NCBI GenBank assembly: GCA_028023455.1
Contig: JAQFVV010000284.1
Span: forward strand, 96,001 to 160,000
DNA length: 64,000 nucleotides
Direction: 5' to 3'
DNA from: Epiperipatus broadwayi
Taxonomy: Eukaryota; Onychophora; Udeonychophora; Euonychophora; Peripatidae
Numbering within the stretch: the stretch's first letter is position 1; each line of letters opens with the position of its first letter. Positions 1 to 12,636 of the stretch are shown here, piece by piece. A model generated the notes under the pieces. That model was not told the DNA's origin. It did no database searches and saw only the letters and a program-made list of their open reading frames with translations. The position numbers were made by a program, and so were the translations under genes.

Positions 1-347
1 GTATAATATTTGTCTCTAAGACTCCCAAAGATGAGCAAGGCAATATTTTATAATAATAGCCCCTAAGACTTGGATGTAAGCAGGGCAGTGTAATAGTGTT
101 TGCAGAAAACTATTATGGGTTGTAGTAGCTTAGAGAGACTGAAATGTGATGATCATCTGAATGTTCATGAAACATTGTATACTTAAGAGCAGCGATTGAA
201 TTCTTTTATCTATCTCAAAATTGTGAAATGCTAATGATTCTTTTGGCTGTCAGTATCTGTAAGATCTTTCGAGGTATGGATGAGTATATAACCTAAATAT
301 ATAATTCATTCTTAAAGGATGGTTGATAGTATTTATAGTCCATTACA
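1..347 (+). repeat. 3' part of the 5' LTR of a decayed LTR retroelement
   Basis: Positions 1-347 align with 6555-6902 at an offset of 6554 with only scattered substitutions, so they are the two LTRs of one element or two insertions of one family. The upstream part of this LTR lies outside the window. The copy ends near ...CCATTACA at 347, and a TGGCGC-type sequence follows at 353-358, where a tRNA primer-binding site is expected in Ty3/gypsy elements. The boundary is inferred because the two copies diverge just after it. Confidence 0.65.
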
Positions 348-1204
348 TATTTTGGCGCACAATGTTTTAGGCCTGGAAATTTAAGTTCACCACAGATACA
401 AACTACATACTGTCACATTTTTGACACCATCAACAGTGAATCCTAAATAATAGGTACACCAGCATATATAGACTTAATGAAAGTTGATTATCATATCGCA
501 TTCATAATAGCCAATTATTAAATTCATTCTAGTTTATTGTCTGTTACATTTTTGGCATGCAATGTGGTAAGCTTGAATACTTAGATTCACTGTGTGTGAA
601 AAGTTTTGGCTGTTACATTTTGGTACACAATGTGTTGAGCTTTAAAGAGTTAATTCTATCATATTTCACTGTGCATTTTTAGGGTGACATAAATTGAATT
701 TATGAGAAATTGTCCATAATTTCAGTATAACCTGATACATCATATTTTAGTTAATTATTTAATAGACTATATATTATATAACCCTATGGATTAAATGGTG
801 TGGCAACTTAATGGTGTAATTGATTTAGTTAATCAACAATAAGTTCAAATAACTCTGAGTGAGGGTATGAATTGATAAATAGAGGCCAAAACTAAATAGA
901 TGATCAAGAAACTAATAAGAGTAGGCAAGTAAGCAGACAAAGGGCAAAATACATAAAATGCATTAATACCAATTGTATGTTAAATACTTAAGGTAACCAA
1001 AATCACATGAGATGACACAAGTTGGTAGGAGATCCTATGACATATTATAGAATATTATTTAAAAAGAAATAATTTTGCCATAGAGTAAGAAAAGTTTTAG
1101 TTTATTTTGTATATTTCTCAGAAGTAGTAGGTATTTATCAGATATAAATAAAGAGTTAAATGTAAATCCACAGGATGTTAGTGTCAATGAAGGTCAGCAT
1201 GATT
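348..1204 (+). other. Untranslated leader region of the LTR element
   Basis: There is no convincing reading frame between the LTR end and the gag-like region. Variants of CTGTTACATTTTGG with CACAATG or CATGCAATG recur near 340-365, 541-560 and 601-625, so the LTR/primer-site junction appears to have been imperfectly multiplied. The rest is AT-rich sequence in which I see nothing else. Confidence 0.35.
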
Positions 1205-2480
1205 CTAATATGGAACAAGTAGGATTAGTAGACATAAATGTGTCCAGGGGTTCAATGGTTGGAGCTGAGCATTTTGTCTCAATGCAAGAGGAAAAACAAA
1301 TGATATCTCAAATTCAAGAAGACTCAAATAAACAGTCTGCTCAATCAGCTGGAATTGGGCTAACACAGGTAACAGAAGATAGTGGAGCCATGATGCAGAT
1401 GTTCCAAACATTATTGGGTCAGTTGAAGGACACAAATGGTCGGATGGATGCCATGCAAGATGACACGAATGGTCGGAAGGATGCCATGAGTGGTTGAATA
1501 GATAATATGGCAACCAAGGCTAATATAAGCAACATGAATGGTCAGATAGATAGCATGAGTGGTCAGATGAATGACATGAATGGTATGATGGATAGCATGA
1601 GTGGTCATATGAATGGTTGAATGGATAGCATAAGTGATCAGATATATATAGTCAAGGCTGACATTAATGGTCAGATGGATGCCATGAGTGGTCAGATGGA
1701 TAGCATTAGTGGTCAGCTAGATATAGTCAAGGCTGACATGAATGATCAGATGGATGCAATGAGTGGTTAGATGAATGTAATCAAGGCTGAAATAAGCAAC
1801 ATGGTAATTAAGGCTGATATTGACAAATTGGATGAGGAGGTTAAGAAAAGAATTAGTGGCATTGAAATAAAATTTTCTACAGCCATGGAGCAGTTATCCT
1901 CAGAGATGAATGAAATGCATAACAGTAGTATGGAATTAAAGTGAAATGTAGAAGAGTGTTGTGAACTTGCAGTGTCAAGAGCGATATACTGAATTTAAGG
2001 AAAGTATTACCACTCAAATTGAGAATAATGTTAAGGAGGTTCACCAAGCCCAGGAATACAATAAAATAGAGGATATGAAGGTTACTATGGCAACCAAAAC
2101 TGATATTGATGATTTGGAGATCAAAATAAATAGTAATTTGGAAGCAAAGATAATGTGTATAAAGGAAAATATAGATAGGATAGAATCTAAAACTTATGAT
2201 ATTAGTAATAGGGTAGATATGAATTGTGGTATTAATGATATAAAAAAACCACCTAGTTTCATTTTTGAATCTAATCAAAGTACTAATTATTATTTTACTG
2301 TGAAAACTTCTCTTGAATTTGAATCTGCTGCTACTTTGACTCAGCAAGTACCTGAAGACATGATAGAAAATCATTCCACCAATTTTAAGTTGGGTGGAGC
2401 GATCCCAAAAACATTTTGGAATGATGCTGATTCAATCCTTTACATGAAGAGTATGAGAACGAATACATTAGACGATTGAG
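1205..2480 (+). pseudogene. Gag-like coiled-coil region of an LTR retroelement, broken
   Basis: An open stretch from 1210 to 1497 (beginning MEQVGLVDIN) continues in the same sense through in-frame stops near 1497, 1618 and 1767. After a frame change it continues from 1961 to 2479. The translated material is Glu/Lys/Asp/Asn-rich with heptad-like spacing, consistent with the coiled-coil N-terminal part of a gag polyprotein. Between about 1430 and 1800 the protein is built from short repeats of the type MDAMSGQ and MDSISGQ. The gag assignment is inferred from position between the 5' LTR and an integrase remnant, and from composition. No zinc knuckle is visible. At least three stops and one frameshift show it is not functional. 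Confidence 0.5.
1430..1800 (+). repeat. Coding minisatellite inside the gag-like region
   Basis: Degenerate units of about 21-24 bp built around ATGGATGCCATGAGTGGTCA are tandemly arranged with interspersed GTCAAGGCTGAC segments. They encode MDAMSGQ and IVKAD blocks. Unit spacing is mostly a multiple of three, so expansion preserved the reading frame until later stops arose. Confidence 0.75.
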
Positions 2481-2494
2481 CAAAACAAGTTAAT

Positions 2495-2857
2495 GTGAGC
2501 ATCCAATGTTCAAAACATAAAGTTTGTTCTAAATACAAGGTCCATGAACATAGTAGCAAAATCCAAGAAAGGCTATTATATGTTCAAAGGCTTTTCACAA
2601 AAGAAAATTGTCCCATTAGTGAAGCCAATTTTGAAAGGACAAATGAAATCGATACACTTGTTCATCTTGAATGTGTATTATGGCACAGCAAGTCTCTTCA
2701 TAATCAGGAAGATGACCAAGTCATAGACAGTTGCCAGATGATACTGGAGTCAACTACATTCCCTACAAAGAAACAGAAAGGTCCCAGGTTCCATAAACTT
2801 TGCAACACTTATGAAGGTCCCTTCACGTTTATTGAATATGTGAATGAAAGTCATTAA
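2495..2857 (+). pseudogene. Fused remnant ending in an integrase GPY/F-like motif
   Basis: The frame open from 2495 to 2857 ends with FHKLCNTYEGPFTFIEYVN. This resembles the GPY/F region at the C-terminus of Ty3/gypsy integrases and matches FCQQYAGPYTIVK in the next fragment (3039-3503). The N-terminal 80 residues are not recognisable. The simplest reading is that a large internal deletion removed protease, reverse transcriptase, RNase H and the integrase core, joining gag-like sequence to the integrase tail. The motif is short, so this is tentative. Confidence 0.35.
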
Positions 2858-3038
2858 AAAGAGAAAGGCACAAATTAAGGGACAGTCTTCATGATTGCAA
2901 CATGGAACATAGAACTGGACTTTCTTAATGATTGAACCTTGTAAATAATGTTAGGTAAGATATATGTATATAAAATAAAATTATGTTAAGTTTACTTTTG
3001 ACTATTAAATCTTATAAAATGTAGATGATAGGGGGTGG

Positions 3039-3503
3039 GTGAAGCAGACAGAATGGGTAGTGAATTACATAAATTGGAGTGCAAATGAATCTACTGGATT
3101 TACACCCATCCAACTACATTTTAACCAACCTATTCCTTCATTATTTGTAAAATACCAACCTCCAATTGAATGTCATCACTATGAAATAGAAACTAAAATT
3201 CAAATGGCTCACCAACAGTTAATTAATAAATCTAATTTTAGAAATAAGAAGGGGAAGAAAAGTAGACATCATTTTAAGATTGGAGACAAGGTTTTTGTGA
3301 GAACACATAACCCAAGTAAACCAATGGATAATATTTATCATAAATTTTGTCAACAATATGCTGGACCATACACTATTGTGAAACAAGCTGGCCCAAATGC
3401 ATTTTGGTTAAATATTGATGGAAAGATAAAAGGAAGTTATAATGCTTGGATATTAAAGCCATACAGTGGTTGTCAAGAAAAACTGCCAAGTACAGAAGCT
3501 TAG
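3039..3503 (+). pseudogene. Integrase C-terminal fragment, Ty3/gypsy type
   Basis: A 154-codon open frame contains WVVNYINWSANESTGFTPIQ at its start, the conserved helix and NxSTGFTPxxL motif that ends the gypsy integrase core. A basic stretch (KKGKKSRHHFKIGDKVFV) and the GPY/F-type motif QQYAGPYTIVK follow, with the frame closing at 3503. The catalytic D,D,E residues would lie upstream and are missing. The same NESTGF motif is found in the unrelated minus-strand gypsy element near 24.86 kb. It is a 5'-deleted pol remnant within the LTR element. Confidence 0.75.
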
Positions 3504-6275
3504 TTATTCATAAACTGATGATCATGATTAAAGTAGGTAAAAGAAGAGTTTATAAAAAAAATGTAAATGAGTATATGTAAGTATATTGTAATGAGAAAGA
3601 CAGCATTGTCTGTGAGTAAATAGCTAGAGTAGGTAGATGTGATGAGGATGCACTCAAATTAATGTTGAAATATTTTATTGAAGTATCTTACAATTGGGTG
3701 AGATGTGGGAATTGACTCATACAATGTGGGTATCCCATATTTTGTTCAGCTCTTATAAAAATCCAATAAGACTCCCAGGGAGCAGGACATAGGCTGACAA
3801 ACTCAAATATGTGCCTTCTGGAACAGAGACACTTAACCAGTCAAATTCAGAGTATTCAACCATCATATAGTCAGTAATTCTAGTAAAGATAGTAGGAACA
3901 ACGTTAATGATGACAATAATTCAATGTTAAGATGGAAGAGATAAGGATAGGGATCTAACAAAATGTGTAATATAAAAAAGCAAATGTATATTGATGAGTA
4001 AATTAAAATAAGTATGTCAGCATTAGAACTCTCCCTATTTGAAAAGAATAAAATTATCCAACACGATAACCATCCAAACCTTTGTTTATGTGCTAAAATT
4101 TTGACAATGGTCTAAATTTTAACCTTCTAAGGATAGGGGAAATGTAAGGTGATTCCCAATCCTTATAAAAAATAATAATAAGTAACTGATGTTTTGGAAT
4201 AAAATATATAAAGATTAAATAGACAGCCAACTTTTAAAACATAATTTTTAGATATTTGGAGACACACACACATATATATACAAACATAATCATATATTCA
4301 TGAAGGAATGAACAAATTTATTTTTTATTAAAATGTAAAATAAAATATATACATATACACATTTGTATATGAATGTAGATTTTAAACCATGACATGACAA
4401 AAATAATAAAAAAAATATTTGACTTTAAATTTTAGTAATCAAGTTTCTTTTGTTTAAAAGAGAGAAAAAAGAGTAAACCTTTGTTGATTTTGGAACATGA
4501 AAAAAAACTAAGCAACAGGAATTTTTAGTTGTTGGTTTTTGTTTTTTTTTGTTCGAATGGAGGCATGAAATTAAAGTTGTAGAATAAGAATATTTTAATT
4601 GTTATTATATTAGTTATTATGATTTCCTTTTGTTATTAAAAATAAACTGTTTAATATTTGGAATTTTATTATTTACTAGTGTAAAATATTTTAAAAAAGG
4701 AAAAAAGTCATTGTTTAATTGATGAACTTTCATTTGTTCAAATAAATGCTAAGAGCTTCATAGTTATTTATGGTTGTCAAAAATATAATTACTATAAAAT
4801 GTTTCTTGTAAAAGATAAACTTAGCTAATGATGAAATAGAACTTTAGTAACACTAATTTTTAATTACTTTTAAAGTAAAATCTTTATCATGCATCTCATA
4901 TATATATAAACTGCATAGAAATAGTGTTTGTTTTATATATAATGGAAGGCTTGGAAAAAGATGTATATTTAACAATTTATACATATGTAAATAATATCTA
5001 ACAATGCGATTTTGCTAATTAAAAGTCAGGGGATCTTTTTATCCCTTTGGTGTCATTGGCATGTGATGGAGGATAATATTCATTGGTATATTTAATGTTT
5101 AAATCAATGTGGAATGATCTGGGATGGAATTGATGGCTATAAAATCAAATGCCCAGGAATTCGATTTTGTCGTGGGAATTGTTAATGCTTGGAATGTATA
5201 ACATGATTTAATATATGTGAATAAAAGAAAGACATTATCTGCTGGGAATATGTAAGCTGCTCTTGAAAATTTAACTTGTTATTATTTTAAGGAATTCCGA
5301 AATTTCATTTAATTTTATGCTTTAAATATTTTTTTTAAATGTATATTGAGAGTTGAGTTATGAATTTTTTCTCACCCTTTTATTTATTTGTAGCAAACAT
5401 TTTTTTAAAGAACCCATTTGTTTAGATTTTTATAGAGAGAGAAAAATACAAATACACAACTCAAGGTATACATAAATATATTATATATGTTTGTAAATAA
5501 AATATATTATTGTAATCGAATACTTAAATTAAACTGGACAATGACTTAAAAGACAAAAGGTAAGATTTTAAATATTTACATTTATTAGACAATTAATATA
5601 TTAAAATCAAACTAATTAATAAGTAAATACATATAACATTTTTTTTGTTTAAATGATTAACAGCCTTATGAATGAACTATATCCACAATACACAAATTAG
5701 CAATTCATGGACGTAACCTTGAGATAAATTTAAAGAACATAAACAAAATGATAATTGTACGTATAGTAATATAATTTCATATTTTAAAATAATTGATACT
5801 TTATTGTGCATTATACACTATAATTTTATAATTTTTATTTCCATTGATATGTTAATATTTGAATCATAGCTAGTCTTATTGTAGTAAAGATAAATCAATA
5901 TTTTATTATATCCATGTATATATTTTATTAATTCATAAATATTATAAATTTAACCCCAATTTCATAAATAAATATTTTTGTTTGAAGTTAAAATTTTTGT
6001 TTCTCTGGTCTCTAGATTATTAAGCATCATTCATACTTTACTCACCAGAATAGCTATTATACATGTATACAGATTTTTTTAAATATATTATTAGGAATAG
6101 CCATTAAGGATCTATATAGAGGTCATATTATTGCCATCCTATTTAAATCCATCCCTGAGCAGAGTTAAAGGCAAATGTCTACATTGAGTTAGAACCCTGA
6201 GTAGTAATAGGACCTGTAAGTAGAGAAGGTTCTGGGTGAACCATCCTAAAGGGTTTTATAGTCCATTACATATTT
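3504..6275 (+). other. Long 3' internal region of the LTR element, non-coding
   Basis: About 2.8 kb separates the integrase tail from the 3' LTR, far longer than a usual 3' untranslated region, so secondary insertions are likely. The stretch 3690-3880 (starting near GGTGAGATGTGGGAATT) is less AT-rich and LTR-like in texture, but I found no second copy. From 4150 to 6120 it is monotonous AT-rich sequence without recognisable genes. Confidence 0.3.
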
Positions 6276-6902
6276 TGTTGTAGAAAATCTATAATTTTTA
6301 GGGTTGGATTGGATATTTGATTGTTGAAGTTTAGTTGGTTCTGTTGCAAGTATTGATGTTGGGAGGGGGAATTTTTGTTATTGTCTTGAGGATGTGATGT
6401 ATTCATGTCACTTGTGTCTGATTGATCTCATTCACTGCCCCAACCCAAATTATCATGTTAGTTACTATTTATCATGAAACAGTTAACAGTAGTCCTGCCA
6501 TGATTTTATCTTTAAGACTCCAGAGAGAGTACGGTATAATTTTTTTTGATATATGTATAATATTTGCCTCTAAGACTCCCAAAGATGAGCAAGGCAATAT
6601 TTTATAATAATAGCCCCTAAATCTTGGATGTAAGCAGGGCAGTGCAATAGTGTTTGCAGAAAACTATTATGGGTTGTAGTAGCTTAGAGAGACTAAAATG
6701 TGATGATCATCTGAGTGTTCATGAAACGTTGTATACTTTAAGAGCAGCGATTGAATTTTTTTTTCTATCTCAAAATTGTGAAATGCTAATCATTCTTTTG
6801 GCTGTCAGTATCTATCAGATCTTTAGAGGTGTGGATGAGTATATAACCTAAATATATAATTCATTCTTAAAGGATGGTTGATATTATTTACGGTCTGTTA
6901 CA
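6276..6902 (+). repeat. 3' LTR of the LTR element
   Basis: The right copy of the terminal repeat matches 1-347 over its last ~348 bp. It can be bounded by TGTTGTAG at 6276 and ...CTGTTACA at 6902, giving the usual TG...CA ends and about 627 bp. The left boundary cannot be verified because the matching part of the 5' LTR is outside the window. A TA repeat starts immediately after 6902. The open frames 6422-6607 and 6654-6851 inside it are fortuitous. Confidence 0.65.
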
Positions 6903-9879
6903 ATATATATATATATATAAAATGTTGTTAATTAAAACTATTATAAAAACAATTACCGTTATATCTAAATATAGTAGAATGGTTAAAACCTATCTGCACT
7001 CTGATCATAAAATTTATTTTATTCAACATTTTAATTTTTCGTTATAATCTACAACTTTCAGTATATTTGTCCACATATCAAATTACTTTTATATTCATTT
7101 ATTAAAAGAAATATTTTAGGATGAGATGGAAGCCATGAATGAATCACACACTTTACTTTTTCATAAGATCTTAATCTTCATCTTGTCAATCATCTGTTAG
7201 ATAATCAAATAGATTATAATTCAATTAGACAAGATCAGTACAGTAAGGTTGATGTGTCAATGGCTCAAAACGAATGTTTCAATAAATAATGACAATCATT
7301 GTTATATAACCACCCAGTGCTCTTGGATTGCTGCGCTATATATCTTATTAAAAATGTAGCTTTCAGTTTTTCGGTAACTCAGAAAATGATGCAAATTAAT
7401 TTTTCAACTAAAGATTGATGTTTGAAATTTTTGTTTGTCTATAAATGAGGATGTTTCCATTCCATAACCTGCTATTTATTACCTGAATAGTAATGATAAA
7501 TGCATATCTTATAACAGGCGATGATTTTTAAACAATTTCAGCTCCTTCTGAAATAACATTTCTTAAGCTACATTCTGTGGAAAACTGGTATTCTGCAAAA
7601 CATCCATAAGTCTTTCATAAAAAATTATGAAAACTAACCTACAATGGTTTATAAATATTAAAACTATTAGCGATTTCTACGTATGAAACTAAGATCATTT
7701 ATTTCACATAATTATTATTTGAATTTTTTTTAATTATAAACACTTATTAAAAAGTTTGTATAAAAAATATAGACACAAAATCACAAAAATTAAGAAGTAA
7801 CAGAATTTTTTTATGTAACTGGACTCTATTGATGTTTTTTTTTTTTTTAAATATTGGTTATTATAATAAAATAAATTTATTTTTATTATTATAGTTATTA
7901 GTTACAAGAACTTTTATAAGATTTGTTTTAACAACAAATAATAAAAAGCTGAAATATGAAAGAGACAAAACATTTTACAGCCATTCCAACTACCACCATT
8001 ATGTAATACTGCTTTTAGTAAAAAAAAAAAAAGAAAAGGTAATTGAAATGAATACTATTTTGTTTTACAAAAGAGACAGATTCCTTGAATGGTATTGAGA
8101 AATACACCTATCCAATATCAAATTAAAGCATTTTTTTTATTAAAATATTACTTTTATTAATCTAAAGTTTTACATTTTACTCCGTGGTTATAAATGTTTA
8201 CAAGATAAGATCTGATTTCTATTATAATGTTTTTCCTGTTTTACTAGATTCTGGTAGGTCATCTTTTACTCATTGTAAATTTAGTGAAAGTTAATCAAGC
8301 TATGAATACAGAAAATGCAAATATTTTATTTATATTTCTATAAAACATAGCTATATTTTCTGATTAACTGACCTAGCAATTATTTTGACTTACACTAACA
8401 GCAGAATAAGCTTTTTATTTATTTTTATAAGAGTGCCAAGATTTATGTAAGAATTTGCTGAAATTCATTGCATCGCTCATCGTAAATAAATAAAAAAAGA
8501 TTTTAAAAGAAAATTGGGTCATAGTTTACCATAGATAAGGTTATTTTTTATGATATTCTTCCTGGAGCTTAGTCAACAAATACTGGCAAAGATAAATTAC
8601 ACTCAAATCCTAATAAACTAACATTAATAAATTTGATAACTAACATTAATAATGCACCATGAAAAGTTGATATTAGAAATAAATCTTTTATTCTAACAAA
8701 TTAAAACATTTTAAAGATAAATTAGTTAAATTGGAGAGCACACGCTAATCCATACATGAATCAATTAATTCAAATAGCTCATATTACACTTAGATATCTT
8801 TGGTAAACAAAAGCCTCTTGAATAAAAAAATTTAATGTCTCTATCAAGATTATATTATAAACTTATATTAAGAATTGTTTGCAAACTTAATTTAGTTACT
8901 ATTGGGTTATGAATAGCTTAGCTTACTGTTAAGTTTGTATAGATTTATGGGATCCCAAGCTCATAGAAATTATAATTGGTTTCTCCTGTGGGCATCTTTA
9001 ATTATCAGCTTGTGCTATATCTAGAGCTAGAAACTTGGTCGTGGTAACCTCTTTGTTACGGTGTTCATGAGGTTTCATTTCTATTCTTGCATGATGGCCT
9101 CATCTGTGCAGAAGTATATTACTGCCACAGATTATGCTCATGGAAACCTCCAGCACTAAGCCAAGTAACCTGAAGATAAATGAAGATACCTAGGTCGATG
9201 TTGTTCTCTTCTTTTTATACCTCAATCCAGTTTTGAAACTTCTGTGCATGTTATTATTATCATGATGCTTAGATTTATTATCTTATACCTTTATTTTTAA
9301 ATTTCTGTAACAAAGTTTTTTTTTTTTAGTAAATCATTTCTGCCATCTTTAATTAGATTTAGAATGATTTTTCTGTTTATAATCTTTGTGCTTTTGGAAT
9401 TACTTTTGCTTATCTGGATTAGTAATCTGCATGCCTTTTTTTATTCTTTCCAATTTCAACTTTTATTAAATTACAGATAAATAATTCGAAACAAGAGAAT
9501 CAACTCTCATTGAACATTTAAAAAAAAAACACAACTAAAAAAAACTCAAACTGCGATAATTTAAAAGATCTTTAAATGTACTTTTTTTTTCAGCTATTAA
9601 ATATTCTCAAAATGTCAATATATTTGTAACATCTATTTGTCGATGGTACACTATATTATTACTTTTTATATCTATATCTTCAGTCAATCCAAGATGATAT
9701 TACAAAATAGGTTAACTGGTATTTGGTAAATCAAACAATTCCCATGTGGTCATAAATATTTCTGTTGGCACTATTGATTTGTCCCTCTTTTGATTTCCTT
9801 AATAAAATTTATTAGTAGTTGTTTAGTGTTATTTTGCAATTATCTGAGATTTAGTTTACATCTAATTTTCAAAATGGAG
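6903..9879. other. AT-rich interval, nothing recognised
   Basis: It begins with a short TA repeat. The rest is low-complexity AT-rich DNA with homopolymer runs (for example T runs near 7837 and 9320). A less AT-rich patch at 8940-9200 shows no persuasive coding potential on either strand. Confidence 0.5.
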
Positions 9880-10270
9880 AAGTTGAGAAATGTTAAGATT
9901 CTTACAAGTGGATATATTCCCTTTTAATGCAGTCTTTGAGGGATGTAATGATGTGTTTATTTGTTTTCATATAAGCATTTATTACATTTCTATGGATACT
10001 CAGCCCTTGACATATGTAAAGTCCCTTTTGCAAATTTGGCATATGGGGTCAACATTAGTGAACCCTCTCTTGTATACTAGAAAAGTGTTGTATTTGGTGA
10101 TCTTGTTAATTGTGCTCAGCTTTTTGTGTTTTCCTCCTGTTGTCTTCCTTTTTTCTCTTTCTTCTTTCCTTCATCTGAGATTGCAGAATCAAATGAACCA
10201 AGGTGGTCGTTTTCTTGACTTTCATCCAAGACCTAGTCACCTCATTTCTCTAGATCAGTTTTGATAATTT
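9880..10270 (-). pseudogene. Possible BED-type zinc-finger (transposase) remnant
   Basis: On the minus strand, reading down from 10265, one frame gives a Lys/Glu-rich stretch followed by FTNVDPICQICKRDFTYVKG. After a one-base frame change it continues with YMKTNKHIITSLKDCIK. The pattern Cys-x2-Cys followed by a downstream His pair and a hydrophobic/aromatic spacing resembles the BED finger found at the N-terminus of hAT-type transposases and related domesticated proteins. No catalytic domain was identified nearby. Several stops interrupt it, so it is a fossil at best, and the family call is weak. Confidence 0.3.
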
Positions 10271-10859
10271 TTAGGTTTCTATTTGATAAATTTCATTATT
10301 GTGACACTTGAAGACATGCCTTGCAGATTTGCCATGGGCTCCTTTATTTCCCCACTCTGACTTTTGTATCTTGTTCTATGATTTGATTATTTTGTATTTC
10401 TTGTCCGGTTTTTAATTTCATTTTTTTGTTAGTTCATTTTTTTCCACTCTTTTTGCTTCTATCAGTCTAACTGAGCTAGCTGCTTTCATTTCCTGAGTAT
10501 TATATTGATGAAATTTATTATTTTTTGCTTTACATTCATTACCAATCCTGTCAGGACAATCTCAGACCAGGTACATTCTTTTTTTACAAAAATAAACACT
10601 GTGGTGGTACTCCACAAAATGAGATCACCAATGGTGAGCTATCTAATGCATGTAACATGGGAATGTTCAGCAGGAATGTATCTTTCATTAGTGCAAAATT
10701 AAACGTTACCATGATTGTAAGTACCAGCATTTCTGTTCTTTTTTCCTGGAGTTAACTGAAATGCAAAACATTGGCAAAATTGTTTAGTATCCTTTGTAGA
10801 TCACTTTCTTTAAAGTTAATATAACAGTTTTTTACTATTCCTACCAAAACCATCAGTCT

Positions 10860-11880
10860 GTTAATGTTTATTTTGCATATGATTTTTTTCATTTAGCAAT
10901 AGTATATTTTTCCTAAAAATATCTTTTTGCACATAGTTATGGAATTTGATAATTAGGTATCTACTGTTTGGATGATTAAAAACCATGTATTCTGTCCCCC
11001 ATAATTTCTTGGTTTTCAGCATCTCATAAAAGTCTTTTATTTGGAACTTGAATAACTGACATTACTCATTTGTCATTGCTAAAATCAATGTTTTATCATT
11101 ATCATAATTTCGGAAAGATCTGTATAATTGAATTGGGATTGATGCATTAAATTCATCATTTATTCTGTTAAAGATCTGCAGGTCAATGGTATTCTGTCCC
11201 ATTTTGTTATATTTTCTCCTCCTTCTTGTGAAACCATGAGGTTTTCATCTTCTTCCTCCATTAAGTCCATTATATTGCTGTAGGCTTCTTGTGTAACATT
11301 AATTTTTGCTATATCTTTATTTTGATTATATTTTAACACATTTGCATAACTTAGGTTTTTGGAATGAAAAGTTTGTTCTTTTTTTGTTTGCTGATTGTTG
11401 CTAATGGATATGTTTTTTTTTCTTCATATTATCCATTCCCAAGTTTTTCCCTTCATTTTTATGTAACTGTAGTCAATTTAGAGTGTATATAGTGTTTTTC
11501 TTTACTTCTAATATTTCAGGGCTTTCTATAATGTTTATGTCATTGCTTTTTCCTCTTTCTCACTAATTTTGAACATAGAATGGTTTAATTTCTTTTGAAT
11601 ATTTTTTGTTTCTCTACTTTCTTTACATCTGAAAGTAGTTTCAGCATTTTTTTTATTCTTTGAGGCAGCTTTTGCTTTTTTATCTTGTATTTACTCTAAA
11701 ATGTTTTCCTCCATTTTGGTTTTCACAATGATGTTGGAAACTTCTTCATTTGTGTCAGACAACTTAAATTTTTTCATCTTCAATTAAAAATTAAAGATAG
11801 AGTTCTTGCCTTCAATTTCACCTTTTCTCAATTTAAACTCACGTTAATGGACTATTATTAGGGGGTCAAGTCCTAGCAGT
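10860..11880 (-). pseudogene. Unidentified decayed coding region
   Basis: The minus strand here is purine-rich and contains protein-like runs broken by stops. Examples are DLQIFNRINDEFNASIP (near 11.2 kb), FKFQIKDFYEMLKTKKLW (near 11.05 kb) and a basic, coiled-coil-like stretch at 11.5-11.8 kb. The amino acid texture (Lys/Glu/Asn-rich helices followed by mixed hydrophobic sequence) resembles ORF1 or the N-terminal part of a transposable element. I cannot name the family. It may be the same fossil as the adjacent 9.88-10.27 kb remnant. Confidence 0.25.
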
Positions 11881-12636
11881 GTTTTCCCAGTCAATGCCAT
11901 ATTGATAATGCTAAAATATTATGTTTGTAGGATGTGATATTAATTTAAGCACCTTATGGTTTTAAATGTTGTGTGAAGTTGAAATATGTTTAAACATAAT
12001 GAAACACATTTGTAAATGATCTTTATATACCTATCATTAAATAAGACACAACAAATGTGAGCAATCTTTCATAGTAATCAGATGGTGACTTTATCATAAA
12101 TGATAATAAAGAAAATTTTATAGATATTTCACTTACATATTATATATTTAAAAATAAAATAATGAATTATTATTATTTTTTTGTTCGAACAATAAATTTA
12201 TTATTTGTTGTAATATATATTTTTAATAAATGAATATAGGAAACTTCTGGTCTGAGTGTTTTAGCTTTGGTACAATATTGCGTGAACTTTTATTTACTGT
12301 ACAATTATTCTGAATATTTACAGTTGAGGTAAATGTTAATGCCCTAACATTTATATAAGAACTGTGTCTTTATGTTTACAATAAATTTTCATGAGTTTAT
12401 TTCATAAAGAAGCTGACAGATTGATCTTGCTAACAATTTTATTTAATTATTATTTTGTTCTTAATATTTTCCAATAATTTTATAAATTGTAGTTTCTGGC
12501 TCAATATATATTTGGATTTGGAATTTTTTTTTTTAAATTTGAAGATATATTAATGACTATGACAGTAATCTTGCATATAATACTTTATTAAATACAATAC
12601 ATGAATGGAAAAAAAATGTTATTAAATATGTTTTAG
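11881..12636. other. AT-rich flank upstream of candidate exon
   Basis: No gene is recognised. If 12637-12772 is a real exon, this stretch is intron sequence and ends in the acceptor TATGTTTTAG. Confidence 0.4.

Noticed and set aside
10505-10755. Plus-strand frame with CGGTPQNEITNGELSNA
   Set aside because: Both strands have comparable openness here, no family is recognised, and the neighbouring fossil reads on the other strand.
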